Notes under the pieces: generated by a model | Told to the model about the DNA's origin: nothing | What the model saw: the letters and a program-made list of their open reading frames with translations, nothing else | The model's database searches: none | Program-made: the position numbers and the translations under genes | Assembly (NCBI RefSeq): GCF_024171605.1 | Contig: NZ_JALKAA010000004.1 | Location: forward strand, 248,001 to 312,000 | DNA length: 64,000 nucleotides | DNA from: Pontibacter sp. HSC-36F09 | GTDB taxonomy: Bacteria; Bacteroidota; Bacteroidia; Cytophagales; Hymenobacteraceae | Direction: 5' to 3' | In this document: positions 60,137-64,000 of the stretch, piece by piece | Layout of the letters: every line of letters begins with the position of its first letter | How positions within the stretch are numbered: position 1 is the first letter of the stretch

Positions 60137-61723
60137 TTATTTTCTAATGATAAGGGAACTGTACGGTGGTAGCTGCGCTGTAGAACCATACAGTTTGGCA
60201 GCATTGTGCTGATGAATCAGCTGCTTGTGCTCCTGCAGACTGGCAGGTATAGTAACGCTCACTTCTTTGCTGGATAGGTTGTGCAGTACCAGTACTGATT
60301 CATCACCCATGGTACGCACAAAGGCACTCACCGCCCGGTTGCTCAGGTTCACCGGTTCCAGTTTTCCTTGTGTCAGGGCTTTGCTGCTGTTGCGCAGCTG
60401 GATGTAGGCTTTGTAGTGGTTGAGGAGCGAGTTCGGATCCTGTGCCTGCTGTGCCACTGGCTTCACATTCTGCTCGGTGCTAAACTTCGGCGTTACCCAG
60501 GTGGTGCGGCAATCGTCGTTGGTTTTGGTGTCCCACAGGAAAGGCTCCCGGATCATCTCATCCGGCTTCTTGCCCTGCATCCCGATCTCCTCGCCATAGT
60601 ACACGTATGGAGCGCCAGGTAATGTAAAGAGTAATGCCGCCGCTACTTTAGCTTTGTTCAAGTCGCCGTCCACTTCGCTCATGATGCGGTTCTGGTCGTG
60701 GTTGCTCAGGATAGTGGCGTCCACAAAATTTGGATTCACCTGCTGATACGTGTTGATAATGCGGTCATGGTGGATGGCCAGCGAATCGCCATTTCCAGTC
60801 TTCAGAGCATCAAGTATTTTCCAGCTCATCTCGAAGTTGAAGAGGGCCGGAAGGCCTTTGGTATAAGGGGCCACCACATCAGCCTCAGCCCATACTTCAC
60901 CCACCAGGTATACGTCCGGCTTCACTTTTTGCATCTCGGCTCTGAACTCCTCCCAGAAAGCATGATTATCGGCTGGTCTGTCATCCGGGAAAATGTGGCG
61001 GGCCGCATCCAAACGGAAACCATCCACACCCACTTCCTCGAGCCAGTAGCGACCTACTTTATATACCTCCTGCCGTACTTTCGGATTGTCGAAATTGAGG
61101 TCGGGCATGCCTCCCCAGAAGTAGCCGAAGTATTTGTAGTCGCTGCCTTTCACCTCATGCCAATGCTGGACGTTGTGGGAGTCATCGCCAGTCGTTTTGC
61201 CCTCGCCTTTGGTCTGCGGATCGTCTTTGTGCGCCCACACATAGTAGTCGCGGTAAGGACTTTTCTCGTCTTTGGCCGCCTCCAAAAACCAGGGATGCTG
61301 GTTGCTGGAGTGGTTCACCACCAGGTCGATCACCACTTTGATGTTGCGTTTGTGCGCCTCCTCCACAAAGGTCTTAAAATCCTCCATTGTGCCGTAGTCG
61401 GGGTGAATGCCGGTATAGTCGTTCACGTCGTATTTGTGGTAAGAAGGAGAGGGGCTCATCGGCATCAGCCAGACGCCTTCTATACCTAGCTCATCCAGAT
61501 AATCAAGCTTCGAAGTCATGCCTTTGATATCGCCTATGCCGTCGTTGTCGGAGTCGCAGAAAGACTGCACAAAGATCTCGTAACTCACACTGTGCGGCCA
61601 CTCACTGGCCTTGGCTTCTGACTTAATCCCGACTTCACTGCCGAGTACTGTAGGTGCACTGCATCCCGTCGCCAGGTATAGCGCAGTTATAAGCAGGAGG
61701 TGATGCAGGTTTCGTTTTTTCAT
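60137..61723 (-). CDS. Alpha-amylase family (GH13) lipoprotein
   Basis: A 528-residue lipoprotein (signal ends LATGC). GH13 motifs: VIDLVVNHSS (region I), GFRLDAARH (nucleophile Asp, about 232), VGEVWAEAD (acid/base Glu, about 274) and LSNHDQNR (third Asp, about 340). A short beta domain C follows (about 440-528). It resembles the cyclomaltodextrinase/neopullulanase-like and SusG-type enzymes that split starch or maltodextrin outside the inner membrane. The gene stands after the susE/F terminator, and the mutarotase follows 19 bases later. Confidence 0.94.
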   Translation of the reverse strand: MKKRNLHHLLLITALYLATGCSAPTVLGSEVGIKSEAKASEWPHSVSYEIFVQSFCDSDNDGIGDIKGMTSKLDYLDELGIEGVWLMPMSPSPSYHKYDVNDYTGIHPDYGTMEDFKTFVEEAHKRNIKVVIDLVVNHSSNQHPWFLEAAKDEKSPYRDYYVWAHKDDPQTKGEGKTTGDDSHNVQHWHEVKGSDYKYFGYFWGGMPDLNFDNPKVRQEVYKVGRYWLEEVGVDGFRLDAARHIFPDDRPADNHAFWEEFRAEMQKVKPDVYLVGEVWAEADVVAPYTKGLPALFNFEMSWKILDALKTGNGDSLAIHHDRIINTYQQVNPNFVDATILSNHDQNRIMSEVDGDLNKAKVAAALLFTLPGAPYVYYGEEIGMQGKKPDEMIREPFLWDTKTNDDCRTTWVTPKFSTEQNVKPVAQQAQDPNSLLNHYKAYIQLRNSSKALTQGKLEPVNLSNRAVSAFVRTMGDESVLVLHNLSSKEVSVTIPASLQEHKQLIHQHNAAKLYGSTAQLPPYSSLIIRK

Positions 61724-61817
61724 GGTTGTTTATGTGTACCCATTCCCACCAGTGTAGCTAGGCTCGTGGGAGTGGCTTGGGTTTAGAATACGGATGATCA
61801 AGTGGGCTTAACATAGA

Positions 61818-61850
61818 AAACCCGACAGAGCGGAGCTGCCTGTCGGGTTT
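61818..61850 (-). terminator. Terminator after the SusE/F gene
   Basis: Perfect 11-bp stem AAACCCGACAG (61818-61828) and CTGTCGGGTTT (61840-61850) with an 11-base loop. Read leftward it ends TTTT. It separates the susD-susE unit from the amylase-mutarotase unit. Confidence 0.85.
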
Positions 61851-61915
61851 GCTAGGATTAAAGTAGCTGTTCGCAGCAGGATACTTTTGTAAAGTCTGGG
61901 TGCGAGTGTAGCATC

Positions 61916-62956
61916 TTAAAGCTTGGTCAGTGTATAGGTATAGTTACCTGGGTTGGCCAGATTCAACACCACTTCGTACCGACCCGCCTCTGTTATTTTG
62001 ATGTTGGAACCGCCATATTCCAGGCTGGCATCGGCATTGTCGTCACCTAAGTTAATGTCCCATTTGTCATTGGCTCTGAACTTGATCTCTCCAACAGACA
62101 ATTGTAACGTGGCCTTCCATACCTGAGCAGTCGCATCGTAAGTCATGTCCTGATCGTTATCCCAGCTGCCGGTGGCGTCACCTATTACGCCCCATGTTGT
62201 CTTAATGGCCTCCCAGGTCAACTGGTTGGTGTTGGCTTTGAGCAGGTAGTAGCCTGCGCCGTCCACCTGCAGGTCGCTCCCTTTTGCAACCAGTGTACCT
62301 TTGTTGCCGCTGCTGGTGCCTCCAAAGTCGTTGTCCCAATTAGGTGCGGGGTTTATCTTGAAATTCGTCTTGTTATCAGGGAAGTTCACATAGCCTTCGT
62401 ACACACCGTCGTCTTTAACAGATGACACTTTGGGTGCTTTGCCCGGGTCCCAGCCCTGGTGGCTGCCCGGCACCCACAGCGACACGTACTCAATGATGTC
62501 GAGAAATGGCGTCACTTTGAATGACACCACGTTGGAGTGAGTCGGTGTAACACTCTCTGCTACCGAGGATTTTACACGTACCTGCATCGTGCCTTCGTTG
62601 TTCGGAGCCAGACCCAGCTGCGTAGCCAGGGTATTCAGCTCTGCCACAGTAAGGGTTTCGCTCAGCATACCCGCAGTAGTTTCTACTTCCCTGGCTTCCG
62701 CAAAATCGCCGCTTTCGGCAATAAACTGCAGGGTATAGGTAACAGCTGCCTGGAAACCGTAGTCAGCGGCGGTCCAGTTCAGGGTGATAGCGTCCTCTGC
62801 TTTGTTTTCAGCAGCCAGCTCCACACTGTTGGCTGTGGCAGCAAGGGTAGGGACGGCACCCGAACGCAGTACCAGTTGCTCTTCTTCTTTCTCACATGAG
62901 AACAGCACCAGCGACATCAGGCACAAGGTGAATAACTTATTTATCGTGCTTTTCAT
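61916..62956 (-). CDS. SusE/SusF-type starch-binding outer-membrane lipoprotein
   Basis: A 346-residue lipoprotein (MKSTINKLFTLCLMSLVLFSC). The ATG at 62956 is preferred to a TTG at 62971. A SusE N-terminal domain (about residues 30-150; VPTLAATANSVELAAENKAE ... TLNWTAADYGF) is followed by two starch-binding beta modules (about 160-250 and 255-346) with SLWVPGSHQGWDPGKAP and GVIGDATGSWDNDQDM, the Trp-rich loops that stack on glucose rings. It helps hold alpha-glucan at the surface for the SusCD transporter. It begins 77 bases after the susD-type stop. Confidence 0.93.
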   Translation of the reverse strand: MKSTINKLFTLCLMSLVLFSCEKEEEQLVLRSGAVPTLAATANSVELAAENKAEDAITLNWTAADYGFQAAVTYTLQFIAESGDFAEAREVETTAGMLSETLTVAELNTLATQLGLAPNNEGTMQVRVKSSVAESVTPTHSNVVSFKVTPFLDIIEYVSLWVPGSHQGWDPGKAPKVSSVKDDGVYEGYVNFPDNKTNFKINPAPNWDNDFGGTSSGNKGTLVAKGSDLQVDGAGYYLLKANTNQLTWEAIKTTWGVIGDATGSWDNDQDMTYDATAQVWKATLQLSVGEIKFRANDKWDINLGDDNADASLEYGGSNIKITEAGRYEVVLNLANPGNYTYTLTKL

Positions 62957-63032
62957 ATTTGATGATTTCAAAAAGTGATTTACCTACCTGAAAGCCGACT
63001 GCTTGTGCAGCTAGCTTCCAGTATATTTCAGA

Positions 63033-64000
63033 TTATCGCGTATAGCCAGGATTTTGCGTCAGGTTCGGGTTGGCAGTCAGGTCTGTGGTTGGGATCGGGT
63101 AAAGTCTGCGGAATTCCTCCACACCTCTGCCCTCCGGATCACCGCCTTTCCACGGCCAAACATAGGTAGCTGATGTAAACCTGTTGAAGCGGATCAGGTC
63201 CGTTCTGCGGTGGCCTTCCCATTTCAGCTCGCGAGCGCGCTCGTTAATGATGAAATCCAGCGTAAGCTGACCTTGGCTGATTGCACCTCCGTTGTTACGC
63301 ACGTTTCCGGCGGCATCGGTATAGGCGCGACGACGCAATTGGTTCACGTAGCCCAACGCGTCAGCAACAGAACCGCCTCCTCCACGCAGCACAGCCTCCG
63401 CATACATCAGGTACACGTCAGCCAGTCGAAACATCGGGAAATCTGTGTCCGGGTGGTTACCGCTTGGATCAGAACCTGCCTGACCCGCTCTGTTCACATT
63501 TTTGTATTTCGTGATCGGATAGCCTTCTGTAAAGGTGAAGATATCGCCAATCTCAAGGCTCTGTCCGTCGGTATGGAACATAGCGCGCTCATCCGGGGTT
63601 GCGTTGGTGCTCGGGAAAAGTTCCACAATGTTTTTGGTAGTGCGAAGACCACCCCAGCCACCGTTGATGCCAAAGGCGGCTGCGCTCATGCTGCCCCCAA
63701 CCGGTGCGTGCACCAGGTAGGTCATACCGCCCCATGTAGTGGTGCGCATCCCGTCAAAGGTAATCGGGAAAATGATCTCGCTGGAGGTGTGGTTGTCTGC
63801 CAGGAATAAGTGGCCGTACTCTGCCTCCAACTGGAAGCGTCCTGAGTCGATCACCTTTTTAGAGTAGGTTACAGCTTCGGCATATTTGCCCTGGCCGGTG
63901 TATACCTCCGCGTTCAGGTATAGCTTGGCAAGCAGCGTCCAGGCGGCGGCCTTATCAGCTCTACCATATTCAAAGCCCGGCTCTCCCAGCTCATTTTCAA
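63033..64000 (-). CDS. RagB/SusD family protein, N-terminus cut by window edge
   Basis: The frame stays open to the right edge; 322 residues lie in the window. It begins mid-protein with ENELGEPGFEYGRADKAAAWTLLAKLYLNAEVYTG, the helical TPR-like core of SusD. It ends with FSTPxDxxANPNLTQNPGYTR-like sequence (LTANPNLTQNPGY) typical of the family. LMYAEAVLRGGG and INERARELKWEGHRRTDLIRF are SusD signatures. It caps the SusC porin and binds glycan; susC should lie just outside the window. A GTG at 63854 could be taken for a start but lies inside the protein. Confidence 0.95.
   Translation of the reverse strand, partial: ENELGEPGFEYGRADKAAAWTLLAKLYLNAEVYTGQGKYAEAVTYSKKVIDSGRFQLEAEYGHLFLADNHTSSEIIFPITFDGMRTTTWGGMTYLVHAPVGGSMSAAAFGINGGWGGLRTTKNIVELFPSTNATPDERAMFHTDGQSLEIGDIFTFTEGYPITKYKNVNRAGQAGSDPSGNHPDTDFPMFRLADVYLMYAEAVLRGGGGSVADALGYVNQLRRRAYTDAAGNVRNNGGAISQGQLTLDFIINERARELKWEGHRRTDLIRFNRFTSATYVWPWKGGDPEGRGVEEFRRLYPIPTTDLTANPNLTQNPGYTR

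Larger units (their letters stand above)
1..64000. repeat. Dispersed octamer AGGTATAG / CTATACCT, window-wide
   Basis: The core hexamer GGTATA (or TATACC) occurs about 180 times by hand count, against about 31 expected for both strands with equal base frequencies. The octamer AGGTATAG/CTATACCT occurs about 70 times against about 2 expected, commonly extended to GCTATACCTG or CAGGTATAGC. Both orientations are common (about 28 against 45). Copies lie inside genes in several reading frames (Ala-Ile-Pro, Gly-Ile, Leu-Tyr-Leu) and between genes. Examples: 183-191, 890-899, 17163-17170, 28590-28630, 31788-31796, 45779-45830, 49560-49592. Counts are by eye and may be off by some percent. The function is unknown. 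Confidence 0.9.

Noticed and set aside
1..64000. CRISPR array, prophage, insertion sequence, tRNA or rRNA
   Set aside because: No regular direct repeats with unique spacers, no transposase or integrase frame, and no cloverleaf or rRNA-like sequence was seen on reading through both strands.
1..64000. The TATACC motif as a set of ordinary -10 promoter boxes
   Set aside because: Most copies lie inside genes in both orientations and in several frames, and the phylum uses TAnnTTTG boxes; the extended CTATACCTG form is not a promoter consensus.

Overview
The window looks like chromosome of a member of the Bacteroidota, order Cytophagales, most likely Hymenobacteraceae and probably Pontibacter-like. 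The reasons are type IX secretion sorting tails, a SusD/SusE polysaccharide-utilisation locus, lipoproteins throughout, almost no Shine-Dalgarno sequences, occasional TAnnTTTG-type promoter boxes, and about 50-55% G+C by eye. I saw no rRNA, tRNA, CRISPR array, insertion sequence or prophage.

Layout. 1-3.0 kb: polysaccharide export (truncated Wzc-like tyrosine autokinase and Wza-like outer-membrane lipoprotein). 3.9-12.7 kb: one leftward unit with an HlyD-type adaptor, a TolC-type channel, a MacB/LolD-type ATPase, two FtsX-type permeases and an NtrC/NtrB-type two-component system, so a tripartite export pump sits beside its probable regulators. 13-17.1 kb: an unknown lipoprotein, an OmpA-family protein and a large Xaa-Pro aminopeptidase. 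17.2-21.7 kb: two T9SS cargo proteins with related C-terminal tails. 22.5-31.8 kb: housekeeping genes (ctlX, AEC transporter, rluF, hemJ, hemN, a PLP enzyme, an M28 peptidase, a GH25 lysozyme). 31.9-39.3 kb: a low-complexity Gly/Tyr/Arg protein, a cellulose-synthase-like GT2 divergent from a glycoside hydrolase, a nucleotidyltransferase, GNAT, EamA and PAP2 proteins. 40.3-48.5 kb: pepD and a signalling operon (1352-residue hybrid kinase, CheR, CheB, receiver-kinase). 48.8-52.4 kb: a DUF2975/HTH pair, a GNAT, then an AT-rich accessory stretch. 52.4-55.6 kb: mgsA, thrC and a LysR regulator. 55.7-64 kb: an alpha-glucan utilisation locus (SusD, SusE/F, alpha-amylase, mutarotase, large glycosidase).

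The most striking signal is not a gene. The short motif CTATACCTG / CAGGTATAG is scattered over the whole window on both strands, in genes and between them. A hand tally gives roughly 180 copies of the hexamer core GGTATA/TATACC (about 31 expected by chance) and roughly 70 copies of the octamer AGGTATAG/CTATACCT (about 2 expected). One inverted pair forms the stem of a transcription terminator at 17159-17187, and another makes a perfect 18-bp palindrome at 49574-49591. The motif is nearly absent from the AT-rich stretch at 50.1-52.4 kb. This resembles DNA-uptake sequences of Neisseria and Haemophilus, or highly iterated motifs such as cyanobacterial HIP1; its role here is unknown. A second repeat family, built of G/C-rich and A/T-rich hairpins, occurs in opposite orientations at 39.5-40.1 kb and 58.5-58.9 kb.
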